A DNA stretch of 64,000 nt from Nematopogon swammerdamellus. Taxonomy: Eukaryota; Arthropoda; Insecta; Lepidoptera; Adelidae. The notes beneath the pieces were generated by a model. The model was not told where the DNA came from. It did not search any database and worked only from the letters and a program-made list of their open reading frames with translations. Both the position numbers and the translations under genes were made by a program. The DNA lies in the NCBI GenBank assembly GCA_946902875.1, contig OX336338.1, positions 8,361,971 to 8,425,970 on the forward strand, written 5' to 3'. Shown piece by piece: positions 40,351-52,054 of the stretch (the first letter of the stretch is position 1; each line of letters starts with the position of its first letter).

Positions 40351-42899
40351 TTTTCTTTATTTTCAGTAAGAAATTACTCATAGGTACCAACAGTTCCTGA
40401 ATAGCACAGAATCACTCCCAAGACGACTTGTACTCGTAGGTCGGTAAGTAAATCAAGATTTACAGTAAGCGTGTACCTAACCGCGTAATAGTACATTACT
40501 CTCACCTAAAGGAGGAGCCTACACGAACGCAAAACTAGACCGCTAAGAAAATCGCGGAAAAATTCATTCATGCTTTCTTTCGAATGGAGATGTCGCGTTA
40601 CCGGAAAGGACCGAAATGCGCGCAAAATGCCCAAATTTTCCCGGAATGTAGAACGAATTAAACGGCCCACCCGCAGCTGCGGCAGAAACTTTGCGGCCAT
40701 CATTAATTGATTAGCCAAGGCCGGGAAAAACATTATTAATGAATTCTGAGGGACTGTTCCATGGGTTTATAGGCTTCCTCGCCCAGAGTGCAGGATACTA
40801 GTTGACTAGTGACTTGTAACTAACTAATTACCTTTAATAGTACTAAACCTAAGATAACTGGTAGGTGCTTGTATACGTATCTCGGAGTTTCTTAATCATA
40901 TATCATATCATATATTACTTTAAGTGAGCTATTCTTGTATGTATATATGTGTATTTAAAATTGGTTTCTCGGAAACGGCTCTAACGATTTCGATGAAATT
41001 TTGTATTTAGATGTTTTATTTTCCAAGTTTATCTAGATAGGTCATCTCTGAGAAAATACGTTTTCACACAAAAAAATAAAAAAGTTATGTATTGCCATCT
41101 GTTGATGGCGAGCAAAGCTCTGTCGCCCAGGTCTTTATTGAAGTACCTCGCGCTACTGTGATCGCGTTAACCGTGCGCAGATAAACTTAAGTAATAGTTC
41201 AACTCAATTGTGTGTCGTACCCGACTGCGCGAAGCAAAAGAGGGTAATGTTTTTACAGAACATTATTTACCCATATACATTTTATACTCAATGCCAACTG
41301 TTTATATACATACCATCACGATGTATCCTGACAATCGGGGTAAGCAGAGTACCGAATTGGAATTGTGCTGTAAGGACACAGGTTATGATATTTATATTTC
41401 AATTAAGAAAAATTGAGATTCGTACAGATATAAATAAATAAAAGTTCTAAAATAGTGCCTTCAAGTTGAGTCTATCAATTAACTTCTACCGAATAAATAG
41501 ACATTGGAACTATTGATGCGATAATTTATAAAATTCACTCCAACATTATTTTTGCCATCCATTAAATAATATCAAGACTGAGACGGGACCTATTACAAAT
41601 CATAAGGTCAACTCTTGGGCGTAAACAGACATTTACAGAGTAAGACCCCTTATTGGTTTCTCTCTACATTATAAGCATTATCTATAATCGTATTTTGATG
41701 AAAAGGTGTTTTTGAACTGTACCTAATTATTTTCATAAAAATGTGTTCATAGCGATACCTATTCATAATGGAAAGTTAAGTATTTAACTCAAACATATAA
41801 GGCAAAAAAAATATCACTGTGTGAGTGTTTGTACTTTGTACATACGCAGAGGTAATGCGACGACAAACAGTTGGAAGGGCGGCCATTTGTAAAGTTGTAT
41901 TGGTATGATCAATCTTCGTCCATCCGTTTTAGTGACATATCTGTCGATTTCGTATGTCGCGGTGAAAGAAAGGATTCGCCCTAGAATCTACTGTGATTTA
42001 TCGTTTAGCTTCGATGTCTTCTCAAAGTCCCCGCATTAATAAAGCTTAGTGTCCCTAAGAGAGCACCCTGAGGGAGGCTTTGAGTAGTAGGACGAGATCC
42101 ATTGTAGGTTACTCAATAAAGAAAACGACTTTATCGCTACGGCCAGCCAGCACTTTATGCGGAAATATTTTGGCAATTTTCAGGACACGTGCCAGAAATA
42201 GTATAAAAGGAACCCTTCATGATTAGCCTTCTTTATTAGATCCACAGAATATATAATATAGCACGATTAGTGGTAGTTTATTGCAATTTGACATACATTC
42301 GATAATTAATGTCACAAATGTTTCATCTCTCTTTATATAAATAAAAAATGTTAACATCCTCCGATGTGACTCAGCAGACAACACAACAGCTTAAAAATAA
42401 TTTTATGTTATTAATGAACTATCAACTAGCATTATATCCCAACCAAGGTACAGTATGTGGAGCATTAAGCAGTTTCGTACGTAAGGCTACTTAGGAAAGA
42501 GGATATGACGTCATTCATTCAAAGCTGCCATCTATGAAAGTAAAATCTGTAAATAGCCTCATTGGCGGAAGTTCCGACCTTCAAAAGATCGATGAAAATA
42601 AAATATTAGCCCGGTTAATTTATCTTTGTCACACGAGAGCCAATATTTCCTCCTCGCGCCAACTTTGCTTCAAGGGAAGATAAACAAGAAATAACATTAC
42701 CGGACACTTATCGTCATTAATCACCCAGTTACTGCCCTAAGAGTGAGAAAGCAGCTTACAATTTATTTTACGTTATAAGCCCATTCAACTTATACTAATA
42801 CCACACCACAGTCAATAAATACATTATTGTATATACTCACGTGCATTGTGCAATGTATATACTTTTTTCATACCCATTCACTATAATACACCTACATAC
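40351..42899. other. First intron of the minus-strand gene, plus old repeats
   Basis: The part adjacent to 42899 is the start of the intron after the exon at 42900-43622. A repeat shared with the window's right edge (CCGACTGCGCGAAGCAAAAG... GGTAATGTTTTT) lies at 41219-41255, preceded by a block (TGGTTTCTCGGAAACGGCTC, ~40960) common in lepidopteran introns. I see no other exon. Confidence 0.5.
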
Positions 42900-43622
42900 C
42901 TCAAGGTCAGAGTCCGTATTGTCGTAACCGGCGATAGGCTCCGGAGGCAGGGAGAAACGGTTTGTGCTGCGCGAGAGGCTGTTGACTCCCATATGCTTCA
43001 GGTTACGTCCGAGGGTAGCGCTGCCGGTCGCCGCGGGCCGCCCGCCCACTATCTCCGGCTCTCGGAACGAGAGCTTCTTTCGAGGTCTCTCACTACCGTC
43101 GATACTGTCCGCACCTCCGAGGCTGTCACTCTGAATGGGAAGCACTAGCCGAGGATGAAGGTATTCCATGCCCTCGATCGAGTCGTAACGCCGCGGGTAC
43201 TCGAAACTGTCGTCGTTGTAGCTTCCAGGCGCAAACCTATCTTCGTCGTACTCGACGCTCCGCCGCGGAGAAGGTCCCACCGACATCGGTCTAGGTCTCC
43301 TGTATTCTTTCTCTTCTCTCGTGGGGGTCCGACTCTTCCGTTGCTGCTTTCGGTCTTCCTGGAATTCCGGCTCTGACTTGCTCGTTTTTAGTCGGTCGCT
43401 CCTGGACTTCGGTTTCTGTTTCACGTCCAGGGTGTGTTGTTTTTGCTTCTGCTTCGCATACGGTCCGTCGCTCGGGCGCGACTTGAGCGCGCCTCCGAGT
43501 GAGAAGAGGGTGCTTCTTGCTCGGAGCAGTACATCTGCGGGGATCTGGCGGAGCGGATTCTCACTCTTTTTGATGACTGGCCCTGGACTTACGTTTCTCT
43601 CCTTCTGCTTCATTGTTGGCAT
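42900..43622 (-). CDS. First coding exon of an unrecognised basic, disordered protein
   Basis: The minus strand encodes 241 residues from ATG at 43620-43622 (MPTMKQKERNVSPGPVIKK) to ...GYDNTDSDLE. It then meets a consensus donor GAG|gtatgt (intron starts at 42899), so the exon ends in phase 0. The protein is rich in Arg, Lys, Ser and Pro. A conserved-looking helix near residues 27-49 (IPADVLLRARSTLFSLGG) is followed by a Lys/Gln-rich stretch, basic Ser motifs that suit kinase sites (RRPRPMSVGPSPRRSV), and an acidic/aromatic part (EYDEDRFAPGSYNDDSFEY). I see no folded domain, signal peptide or membrane segment. ATG1 is chosen because it is the first in the open frame; a second Met follows at codon 4. 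Codon-scale regularity and elevated GC set it apart from the flanks. It could be a cytoskeletal or signalling scaffold N-terminus, or a long N-terminus of the NOS1AP-like gene whose exon lies 31 kb downstream on the same strand; neither is shown. Confidence 0.8.
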
Positions 43623-43960
43623 TCTGTGTTAAATACGCGGGAACATTTTAAGCACAATATTCCGTTATGTGTGGCACTCGATGATTGGAAAAATTATTTG
43701 TGTTTTAGTTTAACACAAAATCGATCTAGCCGCGTGGTGGCGGCGGCGTGCACGGTGCGTGCGCGCAGTGTTGGGCACGACGCTACTCTCGCGCAGCTCT
43801 ATCGGGATACTGAGTGAGCTTTCGCAGCCAGCCGCCCAATCGGAGCGGCGGCGCGGCAGCCGGCGGTGGCAGCGGCGCGGCGGGCGGCTCGACGTAGCGT
43901 CGCCGACGACGCCTTGCGCTTTTACCAATCGAAATAAACACGTCAGTCGGACGCTAACGC
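43623..43960 (-). promoter_or_regulatory. CpG-rich promoter / 5' UTR of the 42.9-kb exon
   Basis: The ~340 bp upstream of the ATG is strongly GC- and CpG-rich (GCGGCGCGGCAGCCGGCG and so on) in an AT-rich setting. It contains a reverse CCAAT-type box (CCAATCGGAG on plus near 43837) and ends before AT-rich DNA at ~43960. An acceptor-like TTTAACACAG lies just before the ATG (43624-43633 region), so a separate non-coding first exon is possible. The exact start site cannot be read from sequence. Confidence 0.5.
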
Positions 43961-44934
43961 CGAATCGTTTTACCTAATGCTCTGGAAGCGTGTTAGACAA
44001 TAACTCCCTTTATATATTACCTGATGAGCGCGATGCTCTTTGTAAATCGAACACTCCTGCATCGGAACGTAGTTGCCGTCACAACGATGCGAATGTTTTC
44101 TTGGAAGCGTGTGGAGATAAATAAGAAGCAATCGCAAAACTTACAAATCGAAATATTTCAATAATTCGATTAGTGAAATGTTTATTAAAGGTACCCTAGC
44201 ACACAATATAAAACCAAAAAATTAAGTTGATGTATTGCAAAGTGCAATTCTATGTTATTTAATTTGGTGTAGTAAAGTACATGGGTCTTTCTCCGCAGTC
44301 GCAATATTTCGATGACTTCGGTGGCACTTTTTTTTTTCTTTGAATTTAGACATTCTCACAGGCAAAAGATAATTTAGAATTAATTTAGAATCGAACGGTA
44401 GTGGAGGGAACAAAATTGATTGAACGGTTATGAAGTTATTGAATTTAAAAAATATGATGTCCACCGAAATCAATATTTAAGTCACCGAAATCAAATCGTG
44501 TAATTACTTTATAACTTAACACTTTATGCAACTGTGCAAAAGAACAAACAATACCGACTACAATTGTGTGCAATTTCGATATGAGTAGGTATTGAGCAGA
44601 TTTATATTGTAAAAAAATTTTTTGTGATATTGCCGGTCTCTTTCCTTGTTAAGTGCATAAAGTATGGGGTCGCTTTTATTTCTAGCTTTTCTAAGTCCTT
44701 CAGCCACTCTTTTTTTAGCTAAGCGTTCCTCTTTTGAATTCGCTATCACGGCAAAGCTCACACGTAATACTATACCTAATAATAAATCGACCACCGATAC
44801 GTCGAGATACTCCAAAACTTGTATCGGTAAACGGCGGTGACTGTGAGGCTCCATGAAAATACCCGCCCCATCCAATGATATTCTGCTAAGTACTCGGCAA
44901 CATACATTTTTATGCGGACAAAAGTAGGTACACG
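43961..44934. other. Upstream intergenic or intron sequence
   Basis: AT-rich with no supported exon. A 105-codon minus frame at 44558-44875 (FAVIANSKEERLAKKRVAEG-like) has protein-like composition in its middle but no recognised family. Confidence 0.35.
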
Positions 44935-45840
44935 GATCCTACACCAGTCACCCTTCAGCCAGACGGGACGTTGTGGATGAGAAGAGGCGAAGACTGTCTG
45001 AACTCGAACAAACGCTTCGGTCTATTTCCGAATGGGGCCGTACTAATTTGCTCGAGTTTAACGCTTCCAAGACATAAGTCTGCGCGTTCAGTGCGAAAAG
45101 AACGGCGTTCACACCCGCTCCTTCCTTCCAGGTCCCGTCGCTAAAATTAAGCGATCACCTCGGGGTCCTCAGAGTCGAACTGTCGCACGACCTAAACTTT
45201 CGGCGCCATAATCTAGTGCAAGGCCAAGCTAGTTTCTAAAAAGTTGGGCGTACTCAATAAGGTGCGACGGTACTTCACGCCGGGCCAAAGGCTGCTTTTG
45301 TATAGCACAGATTTGGTCCTGCTTGGGGTACTGCTCGCACTTGTGGGTTGGCTCAGCTAAATACCAGCTTGCGCCTTTGGATTCGATCCAGAGTCGAGCC
45401 CTGCGACTAGTGGATGACCCCAACGTGTACCGCGATCTAGAACCACTGCAACTCCGTAGGGATGTCGGCGACATAAGTGTGTTCTATCGCTTATTCAATC
45501 CATGGTGAATGCTCGGAGGAGCTGTTTAACGTGATCCTTCCGTCCCCTTTCCACCTCCGCACAACGCGCACTCGACAGGGATTGCATCCCTATACGCTGG
45601 ACCTATACGGGTGAGTACCAATCGGTACTGCAGGCCTCCACAGAACTGGTAAACTCTGGAACGCTCTCCCTGCCCACGTATTTCCCCCCAAGTATCGTCT
45701 CGGGTCCTTCAAGAGAGGCGTGAATAGCACCTGTCAGGCCGGCATGGCATTCGAAAGCCCAGCGTACGACCGAATTTCCATGGGCGTCATTAGGCACCTT
45801 ATTGGTGGCTCGTCGTCTCATGTCGCGCTTTTTATTTAAA
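44935..45840 (+). pseudogene. LINE-A, C-terminal third plus 3' UTR
   Basis: Plus-strand copy of LINE-A from SHPSARRDVVDEKRRRLSEL (44943) through EWGRTNLLEFNASKT, SLKLSDHLGVL, GECSEELFN, TGKLWNALPAHVFPPKYRLG and GMAFESPAYDRISMGVIRHL to an A-tail at ~45838-45847. At least five frame breaks or stops are present. Matches 28768-29680 in opposite orientation. Confidence 0.85.
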
Positions 45841-45845
45841 AAAAA

Positions 45846-47140
45846 TGCTCCTTGGTAAGGGAGTGAGGCAAGGGGACGTGATCTCACCCAAGCTCCTTAC
45901 AAAAGCACTTGAAGACGTGTTCAAGACGCTTGAGTGGGAGAACATTGGAATAAATGTCAATGGGGGGTTTCTCAGTCATATCCGTTTCGCGGATAACATT
46001 GTCCTCCTCGCCCATACCCGGGTTCAGCTTCAAGAGACGCTCAGCGACCTTTACGAGGTCTCACTGAACGTCGGCCTGAGGTTGAACCTGGATTTTTTTT
46101 ATTGCTTCTGAACTGGGTGGCTCTACCCGAGGTCGAAGCTTCAGGCGCAACCAATTTCACCGCCGAGGAGGTGCCAGTCCGGCTTGGAGGTGGACTAATG
46201 TCGCTGGGGAAAGGCTATTAACCCGCGATTTGAAGATCCGTGGATTGTAGGAGTGGGGAAAGATATTCCCTGGGAGCCCGTTCCACACCTTTGGAGTCCG
46301 GCCCAAGAACGATTTAGAGAATCGTGCAGTTCGAAGAACTCTTCTGTCGACTACAAAGGGGTGTTTCGAGAACCTGGTCAACCCGAGCAACAGTTTCGCG
46401 TCTCGCGTTTGCTGCTGAGGCTTCTCTACCCTTCCAGTCCTTGATGAACCCTTCGTGCACCGTGCTGTCCTCCACGTAACAATGTATTTCGCCGAGCGAG
46501 AGCATGTCGTTGATGAATAATAGAAACAGCGTAGGCGACATCACGGATCCTTGTGGAACACCAGCATTGATTGAGTAGTCGGCCGAGCAGGCACCATCTA
46601 GGGTGACAAAGATCGACCGACCACTCAAAAAGCTAGAGATCCAAGTGCACAGTTTTGTAGGGACACCGTAAGCTTTCTTAACAGTCCCCGGTGCCAGACG
46701 CGATCGAATGCTTTGGATATGTCCAGATCCAGAGCGACCGCCAGCGATTCCCCAAAACCATCGAGCCTTTCAGCCTACAAATGAGTGACGTACGCAAGAA
46801 GATCTCCAGTCGACCTTTGCTTGCGGAAGCCGTATTGCTTGTCATCGAGAAGTTTACAGTCTTCTAGATACGTCAGAGCGCTGAGTTGACAATACGCTCC
46901 ATAACCTTACTCAAAAGTAAGGTTAGGGATAAAACCAAAATCATGACGATGAAGGTTATGGGTGAGGGGATATTCTGATCGACGGTGAAATGATCGAACA
47001 AGTGGAGGAATACGTATATTTCGGACAAATATTTCGGCTAGGTAGGTCGACAAGGCCTACTCAAGGAGGTAGAGAGACACATTCAACTGGGTTGGGCTGC
47101 CTTCGGAAAGCTGAAGTTTGTCCTAAAATCTGATCTACCG
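45846..47140 (+). pseudogene. RTE-type LINE reverse transcriptase fragment, interrupted
   Basis: The plus strand encodes GVRQGDVISPKLLTKALEDV and FADNIVLLAHTRVQLQETL, the RT motifs B and C of an RTE-clade LINE. The catalytic FADD has become FADN, so it cannot be active. The frame breaks at 46093 in ...LNLD and resumes at 46931 with KTKIM, then VEEYVYFGQI and HIQLGWAAFGKL, the conserved thumb region. Both ends are truncated: the left follows the LINE-A A-tail directly, the right fades at ~47140. Confidence 0.85.
46094..46926 (-). pseudogene. Second CR1/Jockey-like LINE nested in the RTE element
   Basis: On the minus strand it encodes LAYVTHL, LDISKAFDRVW, NAGVPQGSVMSPTLFLLFIN and CYVEDSTVHE (YADD changed to YVED). 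After a deletion of a few hundred residues near 46395 comes the terminus LTRFSKHPFVVDRRVLRTAR, VWNGLPGNIFPHSYN. The poly(A) tail is the plus-strand T-run at 46094-46100. The target duplication is GGAT (46090-46093 and 46927-46930). Related to LINE-A but a distinct family by its C-terminus. Confidence 0.85.
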
Positions 47141-47668
47141 TAAGGCAAAACATATTTAATAAGAAATATATACTAGTCTCAAAAGTTATTTAGTTAATAC
47201 AGTGTAAACGGCATAATCTATACATATAATAAAATCGTAGAGGTAAGAAAGTCTGTACATTGAATGTATTCGGAAAAAAACTAACCAGGGTGGCTTAAAA
47301 TGAGATACTGAACATGTTAGAACAGTTTTTAAAATTTTTGTTTGTTTGTTTGTTTGTCTGTACGCGCATCACGCAAAAACAACTGAACGGAATTAGACGA
47401 AACTTTGTATAGTGGCAGTTTATATGCCGGGTTAACATAATACGTAAAAAAAATTAACAAAAATAAAAAAAAAATAACAATTATAAACATTATTGCGCGT
47501 TTAAAATCACGTAGTCCAAAGTAAAGGTAAAAACAATTTTAAATGTCATGTTGACAACGGAGAACTGTCATCTCGACGTGAGCTGGCCGGTGACAAATTG
47601 TTTGATAAATAAAAATAATAATTGAAAGTCGAAGTTATGTCGCTGTCATTGGTGCAATAAAATTTATA
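47141..47668. other. Unassigned AT-rich sequence
   Basis: Contains GTTTGTTTGTTTGTTTGTCT (47340-47360) and CGCATCACGCAAAAACAACTG, a block common in lepidopteran repeats, continuing into the foldback element at 47669. Confidence 0.45.
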
Positions 47669-49140
47669 TATCTGTTGCCCGCGGCTTCGCTCGCGTGAAA
47701 TTCTTATTTAAAAAAAAGAAAGTAAGTAACTAAAGACGGGCCCGAAGGCGGATCTGCGCTCACGTAAACGATATTCTTTCTCGATGAAAGTAACTAAGGG
47801 CGAGGCGAAAGGCGGAGCTGATTTCAGGAAGAAGAAAAACATTCTCGAAGAAAGTAAGTAACTATGGGCGAGGCCGCAGGCCGAGCTGCGTTCAGGAAGA
47901 AGCTAAACCATCTTGAAGAAAGTAAGTAACTAAGGCGAGGCCGAAGGCCGAGCTACGTTCGGATAATTGAAAAACCATCTCGAAGAAAGCAAGTAACTAA
48001 GGGCGAGGCCGAAGGCCGAGCTGCGTTCAGGAAGAAGCTAAACCATCTTGAAGAAAGTAAGCAACTAAGGCGAGGCCGAAGGCCGAGCTACGTTCTGACA
48101 AATGATAAGCCATCTCGAAGAAAGCAAGTAACTAAGGGCGAGGCCTAAGGCCGAGCTGCGTTCAGGAAGAAGCTAAACCATCTCGAATAAAGTTAATTAA
48201 TATTAAGATTGAGTTAATTTAAATTTTATTATAAAGTCCATGCTTCTAACGGCAAATATACCGTGCATCCTAGAACCTCGCGGTTATTCCCGGCTGGATG
48301 GCAAGAGGCCCGATGCTAGAGACCTTAGTGCCATGGACTAAGGGTAGTTCTTTGATGTGGGACGCCATTTTTGTTCTCAATTGGCTCCAAGTCACGTTAG
48401 GACATCTTCAAGAGCGGCTGGCGCGGCCGAGGCTGGGGCGGAGAGCCTCCAACGCAGCAAATATAGAAATATAATTCAAGATTTCGAATTTGTTGCGTTT
48501 GCGGTTGAAACCCTCGGTCCGTGGAGCAGTGAAGCCAAAAGAGGCTTCAGCTGGTTGACGCAACTGGTGTCCCGTCATCGAGGGCTTATGTACTTCATTC
48601 AAAGGGTAAGCCTTGCCATCCAGCGGGGTAATGCCGCAAGTGCTCTAAGAACATTTGAAAATGCCCGTTTTGATAGTTATTTTAATGTTTGTTCGGTAGG
48701 TTTAATTCTTTAGTTATTAATATTACTTTTTTATTTATATGAAATAAATAGATTGAGTAAACGATATTATATTCTATCGAAGAAAGGAAGTCTTTAAGGG
48801 CGAGACCCGAAGGCGGAAGAGGGTTTTTGGTTTACCTGAACGCAGCTCGGCCTTCGGCCTCGCACTTAGTTCCTTCCTTTCTTCCAGAAGGTTTGTCGTC
48901 TTCCTGAACGCAGCTCGGCCTTCGGCCTCGCCCTTACTTACTTCCTTTATTTGAGAAAGGTTTATCGTTTACCTGAAAGCAGCTCGGCCTTCGGCTTCGC
49001 CCTTAGTTAGTTACTTTCTTTAAGAAGGTTTATCGATTACCTGAACGCAGCTCGGCCTTCGGCCTCGCCCTTAGTTACTTACATTCTTCTTTGGAATACG
49101 AATTTCACGCGAGCGGAGCCGCGGGCTCAGCTAGTACTAT
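47669..49140. mobile_element. Foldback element with tandem-repeat arms
   Basis: The ends are inverted: TTGCCCGCGGCTTCGCTCGC at the left and GCGAGCGGAGCCGCGGGCTC at the right, each followed inward by a degenerate AATACGAATTTCACG-type block. The left arm (47716-48195) has seven ~67-bp modules (GAAAGTAAGTAACTAAGGGC, GAGGCCGAAGGCCGAGCTGC). Modules alternate in type, giving a ~135-bp higher order. The right arm (48830-49085) has four modules inverted. Between them lies a LINE 3' end (48240-48760). Tandem modules in inverted arms are the hallmark of foldback/Galileo-like elements; no transposase is present. Confidence 0.8.
48240..48760 (+). pseudogene. C-terminal part of an AIQRGNAAS-type LINE
   Basis: The plus strand encodes LEPRGYSRLDGKRPDARDL, then a frame with stops, then QLAPSHVRTSSRAAGAAEAG, FVAFAVETLGPWSSEAKRG and QRVSLAIQRGNAASALRTF, ending at 48711-48713 with an AATAAATAG tail. 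The GKRPD motif with a later W/V-D is like the restriction-like endonuclease of R2/R4-group LINEs; that is a motif-level inference. It sits in the loop of the foldback element. Confidence 0.65.
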
Positions 49141-52054
49141 ATAACTTCGATTAAAAGAAAAACTGTTGTTTTTTTTTGTACTTCATTCGACGAAAAATCT
49201 CAATGACGCAATAGAATACAGTAAGTTAGGTTTTGCTACGTAGAGATTGCAGTCTTTAATGTTTTTAACTTTATGTGAATTTAATTTTTTTTTTCATTTC
49301 TAAACCTCAAATACATAATTTATCCTGTTTATAAGTTATAATAGGCATGCTATTTAATTAAAAAATATGTTTCTTGCTTTCGGTGGTTTTGAAATTGACT
49401 TCGGTGCACCTATTTCCACCGAAAACACCGAAGTCATTGACACTGAAATCAAAAAAGTAAGGAAAATCTAAAATATTTGCAAATATAATCTATATATACA
49501 GTATTGCTCTCTAAGTTGGAGATCTAGGACTAATAAGACAATCTCTAATTAAAATATAATAGTAATATGTCAAATAAATAACGAGAAAATTGGTTCAGCG
49601 AAATCAATTTTATAGGTTACCAAACCACCGAAAACGATTACATACCTTAATAACACGGCCGCACAGGAACGCACAGACGTGTTGTCCTCGCCACAGAAGC
49701 GGCGCGACTGATATTTTATTTCGCTTTAACAGCTATGCACGCAGCTACAATAATATAGGATCTATGAGCGTATTCGTGCGCGCCACCGATATCAAAGCAA
49801 ACTAGCGGACGCAGATAAAATAATTCATATTTCGTCTTCTAAAGCGTATTCATGCTTAGTAAAAATATAAGGTAAAGCATAACTAACTAAGTTTTAGAGA
49901 ACATATACAAAGTAGCGTAATTCCTTATAGATGATAAGAAAAAAAATGTTTTCTACCGCAAACTGTAGTCCGGACGCGCCAGTGAAGTCAAGATTTCAGC
50001 AGTTAGAATTTTTTTTATCGCATTTCTAATTAATGAATTAAAAAAAGGACACAGGCCCCCCCTAGTATTTTAATCATATCTACAATATAAAAAAATATAA
50101 AAGTATTATGAATCCATTTTATAAGACTTTTCGATCCGGACTCGCTTATTCTGCCCATCCGGAGAAAGACCCACATTTCATATAGCACACAATTAAATAA
50201 AGTCGGCAATCTAAATAAAGGTAAACCAAGGCGTATTCAATGCGCGTAAGTCTGTCGGTTGTTAATTAATCGTAAACGTCAATAGGTAGCGTTTGAATCG
50301 ATTTATAGTAAACACGTTCGAGATAGTTTTGAGAGAGATAGAAATAACGTTCAGACTCCTTCGGATGAATCAATGAAATCAATATTCCGTGTCTCCACAA
50401 CCGAGCCCCTTCAGATGCTTTGATCAAATGCGACGTCCGCGGAAAAATCTCATTTGGCGTCATAGCGAGGCGCGCCGGAGAGGGGCTTCGTAAAGAGGGA
50501 ATTGTGTTTGATCGCAGGTGATCGTTGGGTACTCAGTGAACAAATATAAATCGACGATATCAAATATTAAGTAAGCTACACATCACGAATCGTTCATCAA
50601 ATAGGTACATTTTTACCAAAATTCGAGGTAGTTGTAACTTCAGGTGTAGTTACAACGAACGTTTTCAGAGTGGAGATCGTTCCACGGGAATACAGGAGAC
50701 AATTTTTAGATTGCACATTTAATTATGCATTATAGCCGGAAACGGCGGCGTACATTTGTTAATTCTTATTTTACTTAGATAGTATTAAAATACGACATAT
50801 ATAGAGACCGTAGAGGACTACACACTGTTAATGACCAACCACTAACTAGTCGCGCGGCGGCTATCGGAGACGCGGGTGATCGGGGGCGCGGCCGGCTACT
50901 ACAGCACAACTTTGTTCGGCCAACTCCAGCACTGCCGCGTCGATTACCCTCCACCAATGCGACCACTTCCCCCCGCCCAAAACTTGTGCCAACTTCAAGA
51001 AAAACAGAATCTTCCTCGCATTGTGCTTGAAAACTTCCACCCGCTTCGAGAGTTGTTTTCCTTTCGCCAGGCGTTTTCTTTGCCCCATTTCTAGACACTG
51101 TTTATTTTACTGGAATGAGTTTTGTGTGAATAAGCTCCTATTTCACATTCAATGATCCGTTCGATTCTGGGATACCATGTTACACAAATAATGGCGTATT
51201 CTATTCCCGTGTCTGTTCTAATTTGAATTCGTCCGTATCAGGAACAGATGCTTTCATTTGAAAACGCTTTGACAAAATAAAATTTGTTAGACATATGTAC
51301 GTAATCAGTATGCCTGTTTTATGTGTATGTCAGTTAGACATTCCCACGGCTTCGCTTCGCGGTGGCAGATATCCTAAAACAATTCATACATGTGCCTGGA
51401 AATATCAGTGAAACCTCCATGTGAACTGTTAAAGTAGTTCTCGACTTTATAAACGAGCATACAATCGATGACGACGCATGGGCGCAACGTCACAGAATTT
51501 CCGCTTTATTACTTAAGAAGGATTACCAATTATTTAAAATTTTAACAAAAATTGAATATCCACCTTAGGGTTTTGCGGTGAGCACTTGCATTTGCCAAAC
51601 TATCCGAGTCACGCTTCTTTAGCTCATTTCAAGGGAACACGGCCGTACTCTGCCAACAGCCGTCAGAGGGGCCGTAAAACTACGCAATCGCGCGCAAATT
51701 TAGCCCATAATCCATTAACCGGCCAAGTTATGAGCGTTCGAGTATATTTACCTACACAATTAGCGATAGTCGGATCTTGGTCACTCACGTGTGTGTTCGT
51801 CGCGCGGATAAAAAACGCATTATTTTTATTTATGTCAGCGCTCGCGCGGAGTCGGGTCGGGAGCGCCACCACCGGTGGAAATAGACAAGGGCGTAGCCTG
51901 ACTACGACAGTGTCGAGGAATACTTAAATAGATAAAAATTCATTTTCAGTGGATTCGACGAAACGCATACGTCGCCACTATTTCAGACAATTTACCATAT
52001 TATTATTCTAATGTGATCTAGTATATTATTATATTACTTTTACGTCAATTTAAT
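49141..52054. other. Sparse intron-like sequence with one GC-rich island
   Basis: The island at 50840-51100 is open on three frames and is preceded by a TATATAGAG box (50797-50805) on the plus strand, but no protein is recognised. A second mild island is at 51840-51900. A degenerate GCTTCGCTTCGCGGTGG repeat end is near 51350. No exon can be supported. Confidence 0.35.

Noticed and set aside
47716..49085. CRISPR-like array
   Set aside because: The modules are contiguous diverged tandem repeats without unique spacers, in a eukaryotic foldback element.
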